A DNA stretch of 64,000 nucleotides. Origin: CALMEC01 sp964628685. Its GTDB lineage: Bacteria; Actinomycetota; Thermoleophilia; Miltoncostaeales; Miltoncostaeaceae. A program made the translations under genes and the position numbers. The stretch is from the NCBI GenBank assembly GCA_964628685.1, contig CAZVNM010000004.1:186001-250000 (forward strand), written 5' to 3'. The notes beneath the pieces were generated by a model. The model was given only the letters and a program-made list of their open reading frames with translations. It did not search any database and was not told where the DNA came from. Shown piece after piece: positions 9,501 through 18,061 of the stretch. Positions within the stretch are counted from its first letter, which is position 1, and every line of letters begins with the position of its first letter.

Positions 9501-9811
9501 CCCGCGTCGCCGCGCCGGCTCGTGCCGGCGACGTCGTTCTCCATGGCGTCGCGACGGCGCAGAAGGCGCGCGGCCTCGGCCCGTGCGGCGCGGTCGAGGT
9601 CGCGGAAGTCCTCGTCGGACAGGTTGCCGGCCCGATGGTCGAAGTCGATCTCCCGCACCGCACGCAGCGCCTGGTCGACCCGCTCGTTCAGGTCACGGAG
9701 TTCGGGGTTGTCGGCCGGCAGCGCATCGACCGCACGACGGTCGATCAGCGGCCAGGCGATGAGGGCGACGACCACCAGGCCGACGATCGCCGTCAGGATG
9801 GCGGGGATCAC
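9497..9811 (-). CDS. CcmI/CycH-like short membrane protein
   Basis: 104 residues: one N-terminal membrane helix (AILTAIVGLVVVALIAWPLI), then a soluble helical part with RAVREIDFDHRAGNLSDEDF, which resembles the linker following the membrane helix in CcmI-type assembly factors. It lacks the long TPR domain of proteobacterial CcmI. It is coupled by ATGA to ccmF upstream and to DUF1345 downstream, so a role in presenting apocytochrome c is a fair inference. Confidence 0.65.
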   Translation of the reverse strand: MIPAILTAIVGLVVVALIAWPLIDRRAVDALPADNPELRDLNERVDQALRAVREIDFDHRAGNLSDEDFRDLDRAARAEAARLLRRRDAMENDVAGTSRRGDAG

Positions 9812-11802
9812 GCCTTCGCTTCGTCGCCGGTCGCCGGAACGCTGGCGGGCGCGCGTTCACGACGGCCCGACGGCCATCCCGCGACCACCGCTCCCAGCAG
9901 GAAGATGAGCCCACCCGCCCAGAGCCACGAGACCATGGGGTTGACGAACACGTGCAGGGACGCGACGCCGTCTTCCGTCACCCCCGCCAGGTTCATCCAG
10001 ATGTCGCGGGTCGGGCCGCTCGAGATCGCGATCTCGTTGCCGACGTCCATGTTGGAGCGGTAGACGTGCTCCTTCGGCCGCAGCATCGTGACGAAGGATC
10101 CGTCCGGCCGCGTCACGCGCACGTCGGCCGTCACCGTCATGGCCTCGTCGGTGCGGGCACGTGTGGTCTTCTCGACGGTGTAGATGTACCCGCCGGCGGA
10201 CGCCGACTCCCCCTGGCGCAGCTGGAACGTCCCCTCGCTGAGGAAGGCGCGCGAGCAGGCGATGCCGACGATGACGACGACGATGCCGACGTGCACGATG
10301 TAGCCGCCGTACCGGCGCCGGTTGCGCGAGATGAGCTGGCGGACCGCGCCCACCCATGACACGCCGCCCAGCGCGTGACGCACCTTCGCGCCCTTCACGA
10401 ACTCGGAGCCGATGCAGGCCATCGTGAAGACCGCGATCATCAGCGTGAGCGTCACCGCCCAGTTCTGGCCGGAGTCGGTGAACAGCAGAAGCAACGGCAC
10501 GGCCACCACGGCGACGATCGTCGGCCACAGGAACCGGGTGCGGATCTGGGCCCAGCTCGCCCGGCGCCACGGCACCAACGGCCCCAGACCGGTGAAGAGC
10601 AGGAGCGCGACCCCGATGGGTGCCGCCACCTGGTCGAAGAAGCCGCGTCCCACGGTGATGCGCTCACCCTGGATGAGCTCGCTCATCACCGGGTAGAGGG
10701 TGCCCCACACCACGATGAACGCGAGTCCGATGAGCAGCAGGTTGTTGTAGAGGAAGATCGCCTCACGCGAGAAGTAGCTCTCCAGCGAATGCTCGCTGCG
10801 GAGCTCCGGGAGGCGCGTCACGATCAGGTAGATGCCCACGGCGATCGTGAGCACCACCATGCCCAGGAGGTACGTGCCGACGGTCTGGGCACCGAAGTTG
10901 TGCACGCTGTTGACGATCGATGAGCGTGTGAGCAGGGTGCCGAACATCGTGAGCGCGAACGTGCCGATGATGAGCGCCATGTTCCAGATCTTCAGCATGC
11001 CGCGCCGTTCCTGCACCATGATCGAATGCAGGAAGGCGGTGCCGGTGAGCCATGGCAGGAACGCCGCGTTCTCGACCGGATCCCAGATCCAGTACCCGCC
11101 GAACGAGAGCGACTCGTACGCCCACTTGGCGCCGAGGATGATCCCGATGCCCAGGAACGTCCAGCTGGCGAGGGTCCAGCGGCGGATGCTCGCGATCCAG
11201 GCGCTGTCCAGGCGACGGGTGACGAGCGCGGCGATCGCGAACGCGAATGGGATCGCGATGGAGACGTAGCCCAGGTAGAGCGTGGGCGGGTGCGAGACCA
11301 TGTACGGGTTGCGAAGCGCCGACATCAGACCGCGGCCGTTCTCGGGGACGACGGCCATCGTCTCGAACGGGCTGGTCACGAACGTCAGCACACCGGCGAA
11401 GAAGAGCCCGAGGAAGGCGAGCACCGCCACCACGATCGGCATGAGCTCGTGGTTGCGCTTGCGGTTGGTGTAGACCGCGATCGACGCGAACATCGTGAGG
11501 AGCCAGCCCCAGAAGAGCAGCGACCCCGCCTGGCTGGCCCAGAGCGCCGTCACCCGCAGGTGGAACGGCATCTCCCGGCTTGAGTAGTTGGCGACGCTCT
11601 CCAGCGAGAAGTCACTGCGTGCCAGCGCGACGGTGAGGGTGGCCGTGGCGACGGTGAAGAGCGCGAACAGGCCGTAGATGCCGCGACGCGCCGCCAGGTA
11701 CCACGCCCGGTTGCGCGGGGTGCGTCCGCGGACGGCCGCGAACAGGGTGAAGAGCGCGACGGCGACCGCAAGAAGCAGCAGCGCACGTCCGAAGAGGCTC
11801 AC
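9808..11802 (-). CDS. ccmF: Cytochrome c heme lyase CcmF
   Basis: About 664 residues, 14-15 membrane segments. The tryptophan-rich heme-handling motif FGGYWIWDPVENAAFLPW is complete, and the early motif FHLRVTALWASQAGSLLFWGW is typical. Together with CcmE it ligates heme to CxxCH of exported cytochromes c. I place the start at a GTG with GAGGA seven bases upstream, ten bases after the ccmE stop; the longer frame beginning inside ccmE has no ribosome site. Confidence 0.93.
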   Translation of the reverse strand: MSLFGRALLLLAVAVALFTLFAAVRGRTPRNRAWYLAARRGIYGLFALFTVATATLTVALARSDFSLESVANYSSREMPFHLRVTALWASQAGSLLFWGWLLTMFASIAVYTNRKRNHELMPIVVAVLAFLGLFFAGVLTFVTSPFETMAVVPENGRGLMSALRNPYMVSHPPTLYLGYVSIAIPFAFAIAALVTRRLDSAWIASIRRWTLASWTFLGIGIILGAKWAYESLSFGGYWIWDPVENAAFLPWLTGTAFLHSIMVQERRGMLKIWNMALIIGTFALTMFGTLLTRSSIVNSVHNFGAQTVGTYLLGMVVLTIAVGIYLIVTRLPELRSEHSLESYFSREAIFLYNNLLLIGLAFIVVWGTLYPVMSELIQGERITVGRGFFDQVAAPIGVALLLFTGLGPLVPWRRASWAQIRTRFLWPTIVAVVAVPLLLLFTDSGQNWAVTLTLMIAVFTMACIGSEFVKGAKVRHALGGVSWVGAVRQLISRNRRRYGGYIVHVGIVVVIVGIACSRAFLSEGTFQLRQGESASAGGYIYTVEKTTRARTDEAMTVTADVRVTRPDGSFVTMLRPKEHVYRSNMDVGNEIAISSGPTRDIWMNLAGVTEDGVASLHVFVNPMVSWLWAGGLIFLLGAVVAGWPSGRRERAPASVPATGDEAKA

Positions 11803-11812
11803 GCCGGCGTCC

Positions 11813-12238
11813 TCAGCGCTGGTCGTCGCCGGGCGTCGGTGAGCCCTTGGCCTCGAACTTGGACGGACACTTCGCAAGCAGCGTGTCGCGCTTGCCGACG
11901 AACGTCGAGCCCTGCATGGTCCCGGTCACGACGATCTCGCGGCCGTCCTGGAAGGTCTCGGGGATCTTCCCGCGGTAGTTGACCCAGACGGTCTTGGAGG
12001 GGTCGTCCTGGTTCTCGACCTTGAACCGCACCCCCTCACCGGTGAGCGCCTGTGAGGCGGCGTCCTGGGGTGAGCCCTTCGCCACCACGCCGTTCAGCAG
12101 ATACGTCTTGCCGTCCGCGGAGATCTGACCGGGCGCTGCGTACGTCTCCAGCGAACCGCCGATCGAGAACCAGACGAGGGCCGCGCCGAGAACGGCTGCG
12201 AGGCCCAACGCGATGACGAAACGTGCCTTGGACTTCAT
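11813..12238 (-). CDS. ccmE: Heme chaperone CcmE, cysteine-type variant
   Basis: About 141 residues, one N-terminal membrane anchor then an OB-fold domain (LLNGVVAKGS, VWVNYRGKIPETFQDGREIVVTG). Classical CcmE binds heme through His in HxxxY; here the equivalent is LLAKCPSKFEAK, i.e. the Cys-type variant known from some archaea and Gram-positives, and the following Tyr is Phe. TACGAT ends 8 nt before this ATG, supporting the internal start and a leaderless transcript. First gene of the ccm operon. Confidence 0.9.
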   Translation of the reverse strand: MKSKARFVIALGLAAVLGAALVWFSIGGSLETYAAPGQISADGKTYLLNGVVAKGSPQDAASQALTGEGVRFKVENQDDPSKTVWVNYRGKIPETFQDGREIVVTGTMQGSTFVGKRDTLLAKCPSKFEAKGSPTPGDDQR

Positions 12239-12276
12239 TGAGCGGGATCGTACCGTGCGCACCGTCCCGGTGTGTG

Positions 12277-12316
12277 GATGACGGGTGTCCGCAACGTGAG
12301 GTGAACACCCGTCATC
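12277..12316. terminator. Inverted repeat between AIM24 gene and ccmE (terminator or operator)
   Basis: Perfect 12-bp arms GATGACGGGTGT / ACACCCGTCATC separated by 16 bases. It lies after the AIM24 stop and just upstream of the ccmE -10 box, so it is best read as the AIM24 terminator; an operator for ccmE is the alternative. No T-run follows, as is common for actinobacterial terminators. Confidence 0.55.
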
Positions 12317-12347
12317 GGCAGCCGCGTTCGGGCGGTGCCTCGGAGGG

Positions 12348-13034
12348 TCAGTTGCGCTGTCCCGGAAGCTGCGTCGTGAGCCACTGCACGAGCGCCGAGG
12401 GGTTGCGCGTCTGCGTCATCACCTGGCCGGGTCCGACGAAGTCGAAGACGAAGCCCTCACCGCTCTTGAGGCTCTGGATCGAACGCCCCTCCACGGCACG
12501 GCGGAGCGTCATCTGCACGCCCTCCTCGTAGGCGACCATATGGCCGCTGTCGAGGACGAGGCGCTCACCCTGCGCGAGGTTGTGCACGTCGAGCGCCCCG
12601 TAGCAGCCGAGGATGACCGGACCGCCGCCCGACACGCGCACGAGGAAGCCGCCCTCCCCACCGAACAGGTTCTTGAACCCGCCCCACTTGGTGTCGACCG
12701 TGACGTCCTGCCCGGCGGCGATCCACGACCCGCGCGAGATGAACAGCGACCGCGCCGGGGTCACGCTCTCGACCAGCAGGTCGCCGGGGAGGTTGGCGGC
12801 CACGTCCACCCACCCGCCGCCGGGGGGCGCCGTGTAGGTGGTGATGAAGAGCGACTCGCCGCCCAGCACGCTGCGCTTGAGCCCCTTCATCAGCCCGCCC
12901 TCCATCTTGGCGGAGATCTCGACGCCCGGCGAGGTGGCCATCATCGCGCCCGCTTCCACCCGCAGGCTCTCGGCGCCCGTCAGCGTGCACCGTGCGACGC
13001 CGAAGGACGGAGCGTGGCGAATGTCGATCTGCAT
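12348..13034 (-). CDS. AIM24 family protein (TIGR00266)
   Basis: 228 residues of beta-rich protein. MQIDIRHAPSFGVARCTL start, EAGAMMATSPGVEI, GGLMKGLKRSVLGGESLF and the terminal FVFDFVGPGQVMTQTRNP are the conserved blocks of the bacterial AIM24 family. The biochemical function of bacterial members is unknown (the name comes from a mitochondrial protein). GGGAGG lies 7 bases before the ATG. Stands alone between SDR and ccm genes. Confidence 0.9.
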   Translation of the reverse strand: MQIDIRHAPSFGVARCTLTGAESLRVEAGAMMATSPGVEISAKMEGGLMKGLKRSVLGGESLFITTYTAPPGGGWVDVAANLPGDLLVESVTPARSLFISRGSWIAAGQDVTVDTKWGGFKNLFGGEGGFLVRVSGGGPVILGCYGALDVHNLAQGERLVLDSGHMVAYEEGVQMTLRRAVEGRSIQSLKSGEGFVFDFVGPGQVMTQTRNPSALVQWLTTQLPGQRN

Positions 13035-13171
13035 TGGGGTTCCTCCCGGTCGGTCGGCGCACGGGGACCCGGCGCGCGTGAGGAGTCTTACAGGGCGCCG
13101 TGGCGGGTGCGTGGGCGATCCGCGGGCTTCATCGACGCTTTGTCCCACGCCGGCCCGCGCGACGCGCCGGG

Positions 13172-13915
13172 TCAGACCGCCGACCACCCCCCGTCCGACG
13201 GCAGCACGATGCCCGTGACGTTGGCGGCGTCGTCGCTCGCCAACCACGTGATGGCGGCGGCCAGCTGGGCGGCGCTCGCGGTGGGCGGCGTGATGGCCTG
13301 GAACACGGGTCCCAGACGGGCGGCCCCGCGCTCCGATCGGAAGGGCGCCTCGATGTTGGTCGCGACACCGCCGGGTGCCACGGCGTTCACCCGGATGCCG
13401 TCCGGCGCGTACATGAAGGCGGTGTTCTTGGTGAAGCCGATCAGCGCCCACTTGGAGGTCGTGTAGGCGACACCCGCCGACGCACCGCGCAGGCCGGCCT
13501 CCGACGCGACGTTGACGATCGACCCGCCGGCCGTCATGCGCGGAAGCACGGCCCGGGTGAGGCGCATCACCGCCGTGACGTTGACCGCGAGCACCCGCTG
13601 CCAGGTCTCGTCGTCCACCTCGCCCGCGGGAAGGAACCCGTCCATGATCCCGGCGTTGTTCACCAGCACGTCGACCCGGTCCCCGGCGGCGTCGACGACC
13701 CGCTGGACGACCTCCTCGTCGCTGATGTCGCCCAGGACGGAGACGAGGTCGCGCCCCTCGAGCTCGACCTGCAGGTCGGCGAGCCGGTCGGCCGCCACGT
13801 CGGTCGCGACGACACGGGCACCCTCGCCCACCAGGCGAACCACGGTCGCCCGGCCGATGCCGGACCCCGCCCCGGTGACGATCGCCACCCTGCCGTCGAA
13901 GCGTCCCTCAACCAT
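13172..13915 (-). CDS. Short-chain dehydrogenase/reductase
   Basis: About 247-residue classical SDR: TGAGSGIG cofactor motif near residue 12, NNAG near 90, catalytic Ser in IVNVASEAG and YxxxK in YTTSK. Asp after the second strand (VVATDVA) suggests NAD(H) preference. GAGGAGG lies 9 bases before the chosen ATG; a GTG nine bases earlier touches the ribosome site. Substrate unknown. Confidence 0.9.
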   Translation of the reverse strand: MVEGRFDGRVAIVTGAGSGIGRATVVRLVGEGARVVATDVAADRLADLQVELEGRDLVSVLGDISDEEVVQRVVDAAGDRVDVLVNNAGIMDGFLPAGEVDDETWQRVLAVNVTAVMRLTRAVLPRMTAGGSIVNVASEAGLRGASAGVAYTTSKWALIGFTKNTAFMYAPDGIRVNAVAPGGVATNIEAPFRSERGAARLGPVFQAITPPTASAAQLAAAITWLASDDAANVTGIVLPSDGGWSAV

Positions 13916-14094
13916 GATGATCACCCTCCTCGCAAAGAACGACCCTCGTCCTGGACGGCGTGGGGGCCGGGGTCGGGCGGCCGGGCGGAGCGAACCGTCG
14001 CCGTGACGCTACCCGCTCACCGCGTCCCGGTGCCGGACGCGCGCCCCCGGGTCCATACGGGTCGGGTCGAACGGCCCGGGCCCGGCCCGGCGAC

Positions 14095-15750
14095 TCATGC
14101 CAACAGGTCCCTGAGGGCCGGCTCGATGCGCGCCAGGCGACGCGCGGCACGGTCCCGGGCGCCGGCCGCGTCGCCGTCGACCACCGGCTCCACGGCCTCG
14201 CAGTAGCACTTGAGCTTGGGCTCGGTGCCGCTCGGGCGGACGAGCACCCGCACCCCGCCTGCCAGGTCCACCCGCAGCACGTCGGGCGCGAGCGCGCGCA
14301 CCCGCTCCACCGGGTCATCGCCGATCCGGTCGGGCGGCGTGGCCATGAGCTCCGCCACCCGCGCGTCGCGGCGCGCCCGCCAGCCGGTCCCCCGGTATCG
14401 CAGCGAGAAGTTGCGGGTGACGTGGGCACCGTCCAGGCGGTCGAGGTCGTCCAGCATGTCCTGCACCGTGCGCCCCCGGGCCGCCAGCGCCGAGGCGAGC
14501 GACGCGACGGCGAGCGCTGCGGTGATGCCGTCCTTGTCGTGCACGTCGTCACCGATGGCGTAGCCGATGGCCTCCTCGTAGATGAGGACCTGGCGCAATT
14601 CCGGGTGCGTCAGCGCCGGCCGCGACAGCCACTTGAAGCCGGTCAGGGTCTCCTCGTAGCGCACGCCGTGACGGGCGGCGATGCGTCCCAGCCGTGCCGA
14701 CGAGACGACCGTGGTGGCGACCAGCCGTTCGGTCCCCCCGCCCACCACGTCCGACAGGAGCCACTCACCGAGGAGCCCGCCCACCTGGTCGCCGGTCAGC
14801 TGACGGGTGCCGGTCGCGTCGCGGATGAGGACGGCCACCCGGTCGGCGTCGGGGTCGAGGGCGAGGCCGACGGCGGCATCGCTCATCTCCATGAGCGCGG
14901 CCAGGAGGTCGGTGGCACCGGCCTCCTCGGGGTTGGGGAAGCCCACCGTCGGGAAGTCGGGGTCAGGGTCCTGCTGCTCGCCCACCACCGCCACGTCGTC
15001 GTGGCCGGCATCGGTGAGAAGCCCGCGCAGCATCGTCCCACCCACGCCGTGCATGGCCGTCATCGCCAGGCGCACCGGCACCGCCGGCGGCGGCACGCGT
15101 CGGAGCGCTGCGGTCCGGTAGGCGGCCACGACCTCGGCATGCATGGGACGCACCTCGGCCGCGGGACCGTCCGGCACGACGATCCCGTCCGCCACCACGG
15201 CGTCGATCGCGGCGGCGACCTCCACGTCGACGGGCGAGACGATCTGGGCGCCGTCCGCCATGAAGAGCTTCAGCCCGTTGTCGGTCGACGGGTTGTGGCT
15301 CGCGGTGACGACGAGCCCCGCCGCCGCACCCAGGTGGGTCACGGCGAAGACCCCGATGGGCGTTGCGAGCGGCCGATCGCACAGGGTGACCGGGATGCCG
15401 TGCGCGGCGATCACCTCGGCGCAGTCGCGGGCGAAGACGTCGGACAGGTGGCGTGCGTCGTGGGCGACGACCACCCCGGCGGTGCCGGCGTCGGTGCGCT
15501 CGACGAGGTGCCGGGCGATGCCGGCCGCGGACTGTCGGATCACCAGGCGGTTCATGCCGGTGGGGCCCGCGTGCATCGTGGCGCGCAGCCCGGCGGTGCC
15601 GAACGCCACACGTCCGTTGAAGCGCTCACGCAGCGAGTGCCAGTCCCCGGCCGCCATCAACCCGGCGAGCTCCTCCCGCGTCGCGGGATCCGGGTCGAGC
15701 GCGATCCAGTCGCGCACGGTCGTGACGAAGGCGGTGTCCCGTTCGGTCAT
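14095..15750 (-). CDS. Phosphoglucomutase/phosphomannomutase (alpha-D-phosphohexomutase)
   Basis: About 551 residues. FGTAGLRATM at the N terminus, phosphoserine loop TASHNPSTDNGLKL, metal loop LDPDADRVAV, sugar loop and the C-terminal RPSGTEPKLKCY phosphate-binding site are all present. Interconverts hexose 1- and 6-phosphates for glycogen and cell-wall sugar nucleotides. CAGCAT ends 6 nt before this ATG, mirrored by the divergent gene, so I take this start rather than the ATG 45 bases upstream that would run through the shared promoter. Confidence 0.93.
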   Translation of the reverse strand: MTERDTAFVTTVRDWIALDPDPATREELAGLMAAGDWHSLRERFNGRVAFGTAGLRATMHAGPTGMNRLVIRQSAAGIARHLVERTDAGTAGVVVAHDARHLSDVFARDCAEVIAAHGIPVTLCDRPLATPIGVFAVTHLGAAAGLVVTASHNPSTDNGLKLFMADGAQIVSPVDVEVAAAIDAVVADGIVVPDGPAAEVRPMHAEVVAAYRTAALRRVPPPAVPVRLAMTAMHGVGGTMLRGLLTDAGHDDVAVVGEQQDPDPDFPTVGFPNPEEAGATDLLAALMEMSDAAVGLALDPDADRVAVLIRDATGTRQLTGDQVGGLLGEWLLSDVVGGGTERLVATTVVSSARLGRIAARHGVRYEETLTGFKWLSRPALTHPELRQVLIYEEAIGYAIGDDVHDKDGITAALAVASLASALAARGRTVQDMLDDLDRLDGAHVTRNFSLRYRGTGWRARRDARVAELMATPPDRIGDDPVERVRALAPDVLRVDLAGGVRVLVRPSGTEPKLKCYCEAVEPVVDGDAAGARDRAARRLARIEPALRDLLA

Positions 15751-15756
15751 GTCGGG

Positions 15757-15782
15757 ATGCTGCCAGTGCCACATGGCAGCAT
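15757..15782. promoter_or_regulatory. Symmetric divergent leaderless promoter
   Basis: Perfect inverted repeat ATGCTGCCA / TGGCAGCAT (9-bp arms, 8-bp spacer). Each outer arm is a -10-like CAGCAT read outward, ending exactly 6 nt before the ATG of the mutase on one side and of the PPOX gene on the other. The palindrome thus is the two -10 boxes. Confidence 0.6.
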
Positions 15783-15788
15783 GACGCG

Positions 15789-16223
15789 ATGGCATACAAC
15801 CGCATGGATCCGGATGAGGTGCGCGCGTTTCTGCGCGCCGAGCCGGCGCGCCCGGCGATCCTCTCGACGGTCCGGCGCGACGGACGGCCCCATGCCGCGC
15901 CCATCTGGTTCATCGCCGACGGCGACGCCGTCTGGTTCACCACCGGCGCCGACACCGTGAAGGGCCGCAACCTGCGCCGCACCGGCCACGCGGTCCTCAC
16001 CCTCCAGGACGACCGTCCGCCGTTCTCGTACCTCACGATCGAGGGCCCGGTCGAGCTGGTCGACGAACCCGCGCAGGTGCGTCGCTGGGCGACCGCGATC
16101 GGCGGCCGGTACATGGGGGCCGACCGGGCGGAGGAGTTCGGCGCGCGCAACGCGGTCCCGGGTGAGCTGGCCGTCCGGGTGACGATCGCGCATGCGTTCG
16201 GCGTGCTCGACGTGGCCGACTGA
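15789..16223 (+). CDS. PPOX-class F420-dependent oxidoreductase
   Basis: 144-residue split-barrel protein. RPAILSTVRRDGRPHAAPIWF and GDAVWFTTGADTVKGRNLRR match the pyridoxamine-phosphate-oxidase-like group whose actinobacterial members use coenzyme F420 (TIGR03618 type). Substrate unknown. Leaderless: CAGCAT ends 6 nt before the ATG, in a promoter mirrored for the divergent mutase. Confidence 0.85.
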   Translation: MAYNRMDPDEVRAFLRAEPARPAILSTVRRDGRPHAAPIWFIADGDAVWFTTGADTVKGRNLRRTGHAVLTLQDDRPPFSYLTIEGPVELVDEPAQVRRWATAIGGRYMGADRAEEFGARNAVPGELAVRVTIAHAFGVLDVAD

Positions 16224-16334
16224 GCGGTCGGGCGAACCCGGTCGGCGCCCAGAACCCGAACGGATCGCTCACGAAACCCTGATGCCCCGGCGGCGGGTAT
16301 GTGCGACGCTGACGGTCCCCAACGGGAGGCGATG

Positions 16335-17801
16335 ATGACCGGGATCCGTCGTGCCATCCGCGCACTGGGCGCATGCGTCGTCCTGTCCGCCCTGCCCGGA
16401 GCCGCCGCGGGTGCCCCGTCGCCGGTGGTCGTTCCCGGGTGGCCCGTCGACGCACCGACGACAGATGTGATCGCAAACCCCCGCGGTGGCGTCGTGGCGC
16501 ACCTGCCCCGCGCCGGGGTCTTCGGCTCGGGCAGCGAGGCGTCGGCCCTCGTCACCGCCTTCCGGGCGGACGGCGCGCGCCGATGGATGCGCTTCCTCCC
16601 CGGCGGCTGCGGCAACTGCTCCGACCCGGAGCGCCCCGGGGTCCAGCCCGACGGTTCATTCGGGCCGTTCGGCGAGGGACTGAACCCGCGGACGGTCGAG
16701 GCCACCGGCCGGGTGCGACGCGGCTGCATCGGCGTCACGGACGCTACGGGGGTCTGCATCGACACGTCGCGGATCTTCGACGACGACCCGCGGCCGGTGA
16801 TGAGCGCCACGGCGGACGGACGGACCCGCTGGTCGCATTGGGATCCCGAGTTCCGTGCGGCGTTCGACCTGGGACCGGGCGTCGCCATGCGTCCGATCTC
16901 GGACGGTCGCGGCACGGTGCTCGCCGCGTTCCCGTCCGAGTGGCGCGCGGCGACCCCGACGACGCTCCTCCTCGCCCTGGACGGGTCGTCGGGCGCCGTG
17001 CGGTGGCGACGCGTCGTACTGGGCACGTGGACCACGGTCACCGGGTACCCGGGCGGGTTCTTCATCGCCGACGGCGAGCATCTGGTGTCGCTGGCCTCCG
17101 ACGGCACCGAGCGCTGGAGCGTCCGCGAACGCGCGGTCACCCGCGGGACGACCTGGGTTGATCCGGTCGCGCGCCGCGTCTACCTGCAGCCGGCACCCAC
17201 GATGAGGGCGTCGGCTCGGGATCTCGACACGGGTGCGGTGGTCTGGCGGGCGCTCGTGCGCCGCCCCGTGCGGATCCTGTCGGTGGGGCCGCAGGGCGTG
17301 CTGGTCGCACAGAGCGCGGGTGGCCATTCGGTGCGTGCCCTCGATCCCTCCGGCCACACCCGCCTGGTCATCCGCACACCGACGGCGGTGCTTGGTGCGG
17401 CGGCCCTCGCCGACCGGTCGATCGTCGTGTCGACCGCCGATGCGTTCGGCTGGTACCACGGGCTCCTCACCCGGTACCGGTTCGCGGCACGGGCACCGGT
17501 CCCCCGACGAACGACCGTCCGCCTCGTGCGCACACTGGCGGGGTACTCGTGCGCGGTCGCCTGCAGCGCGGAGCGTCGTGGCGACCTCGCGCTTCGCATC
17601 AGCGTCCGGACCGGGATCCGCATGACGATCCGCGTCGTCGACCCACGTCCCACCACGCGCGTGCGGGCCACGGTGATCACCGCACCCCGCGGCGTGAGCA
17701 CCGTGCGACTGGGGTCGGCCCTGCGGTCGCGGTCGGGCGCCGCGTACGTGCGGGTCACCTGGCGCGGCGGAGCGACCACCGTCCGACTTCCCCGGAGCTG
17801 A
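16335..17801 (+). CDS. Secreted beta-propeller (PQQ-like repeat) protein
   Basis: About 488 residues. N-terminal signal peptide (RRAIRALGACVVLSALPGAAAGA), then repeated four-stranded blade motifs such as LLALDGSSGAVRWRRVVLG, LVSLASDGTERWSVRER and ARDLDTGAVVWRALV, typical of PQQ-like/WD-like propellers. The last ~100 residues are a basic Arg/Thr-rich beta domain with two Cys (YSCAVACSA). No PQQ-binding catalytic residues are evident, so an enzymatic role is not claimed. GGGAGG precedes tandem ATGs; I use the second. Confidence 0.75.
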   Translation: MTGIRRAIRALGACVVLSALPGAAAGAPSPVVVPGWPVDAPTTDVIANPRGGVVAHLPRAGVFGSGSEASALVTAFRADGARRWMRFLPGGCGNCSDPERPGVQPDGSFGPFGEGLNPRTVEATGRVRRGCIGVTDATGVCIDTSRIFDDDPRPVMSATADGRTRWSHWDPEFRAAFDLGPGVAMRPISDGRGTVLAAFPSEWRAATPTTLLLALDGSSGAVRWRRVVLGTWTTVTGYPGGFFIADGEHLVSLASDGTERWSVRERAVTRGTTWVDPVARRVYLQPAPTMRASARDLDTGAVVWRALVRRPVRILSVGPQGVLVAQSAGGHSVRALDPSGHTRLVIRTPTAVLGAAALADRSIVVSTADAFGWYHGLLTRYRFAARAPVPRRTTVRLVRTLAGYSCAVACSAERRGDLALRISVRTGIRMTIRVVDPRPTTRVRATVITAPRGVSTVRLGSALRSRSGAAYVRVTWRGGATTVRLPRS

Positions 17802-17838
17802 CCGCGACGGGCCATCCGGCCCGTTTCCCGCTCCGTGC

Positions 17839-17882
17839 GTGAAACGACCGTTTCACCACCTTGCAATTCTCGTTGCAAGGTG
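17839..17882. promoter_or_regulatory. Two adjacent perfect operator-like palindromes
   Basis: First: GTGAAACG-AC-CGTTTCAC (8-bp arms). Second, directly after: arms CACCTTGCAA / TTGCAAGGTG with a 6-bp spacer (10-bp arms). The second overlaps a possible -35 TTGCAA (17861-17866), with CATGGT 17 bases further (17884-17889). Both neighbours are convergent genes, so these sites serve something else, probably the small transcript listed next. Confidence 0.5.
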
Positions 17883-17895
17883 CCATGGTTCCAGT

Positions 17896-18044
17896 GTCGG
17901 CGGAGGGTATTGAACCCCGAAAGACCTTCTTCGGAAGATCGGACGGATTTCTCGCCGGTGGCGGAGACGGGGCGTCCCAGGACGAACCGGTTCCGGCACC
18001 ACCCGAGGCCGACAGGATCGGGGGCCCCGCTCAGGGGCCCCCGA
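17896..18044 (+). ncRNA. Candidate small regulated RNA (speculative)
   Basis: A stretch of about 150 bases between two convergent genes, preceded by a palindrome-covered promoter-like sequence and closed by a strong hairpin terminator. It contains a CTTC-TTCG-GAAG tetraloop stem near 17921-17932. No complete small reading frame fits. I do not recognise a known RNA family. Strand and ends are inferred only from promoter and terminator positions. Confidence 0.28.
18018..18044. terminator. Strong bidirectional hairpin terminator
   Basis: Perfect 11-bp arms TCGGGGGCCCC / GGGGCCCCCGA with 5-base loop GCTCA. Lies 17 bases beyond the efflux gene stop and after the candidate small RNA, so it can serve both strands. 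Confidence 0.75.
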
Positions 18045-18061
18045 CTCCATTTGGGCGCCCG

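Noticed and set aside
13960..15960. 666-residue plus-strand frame antisense to the phosphohexomutase
   Set aside because: Composition of a shadow frame; the mutase on the other strand has all active-site motifs.
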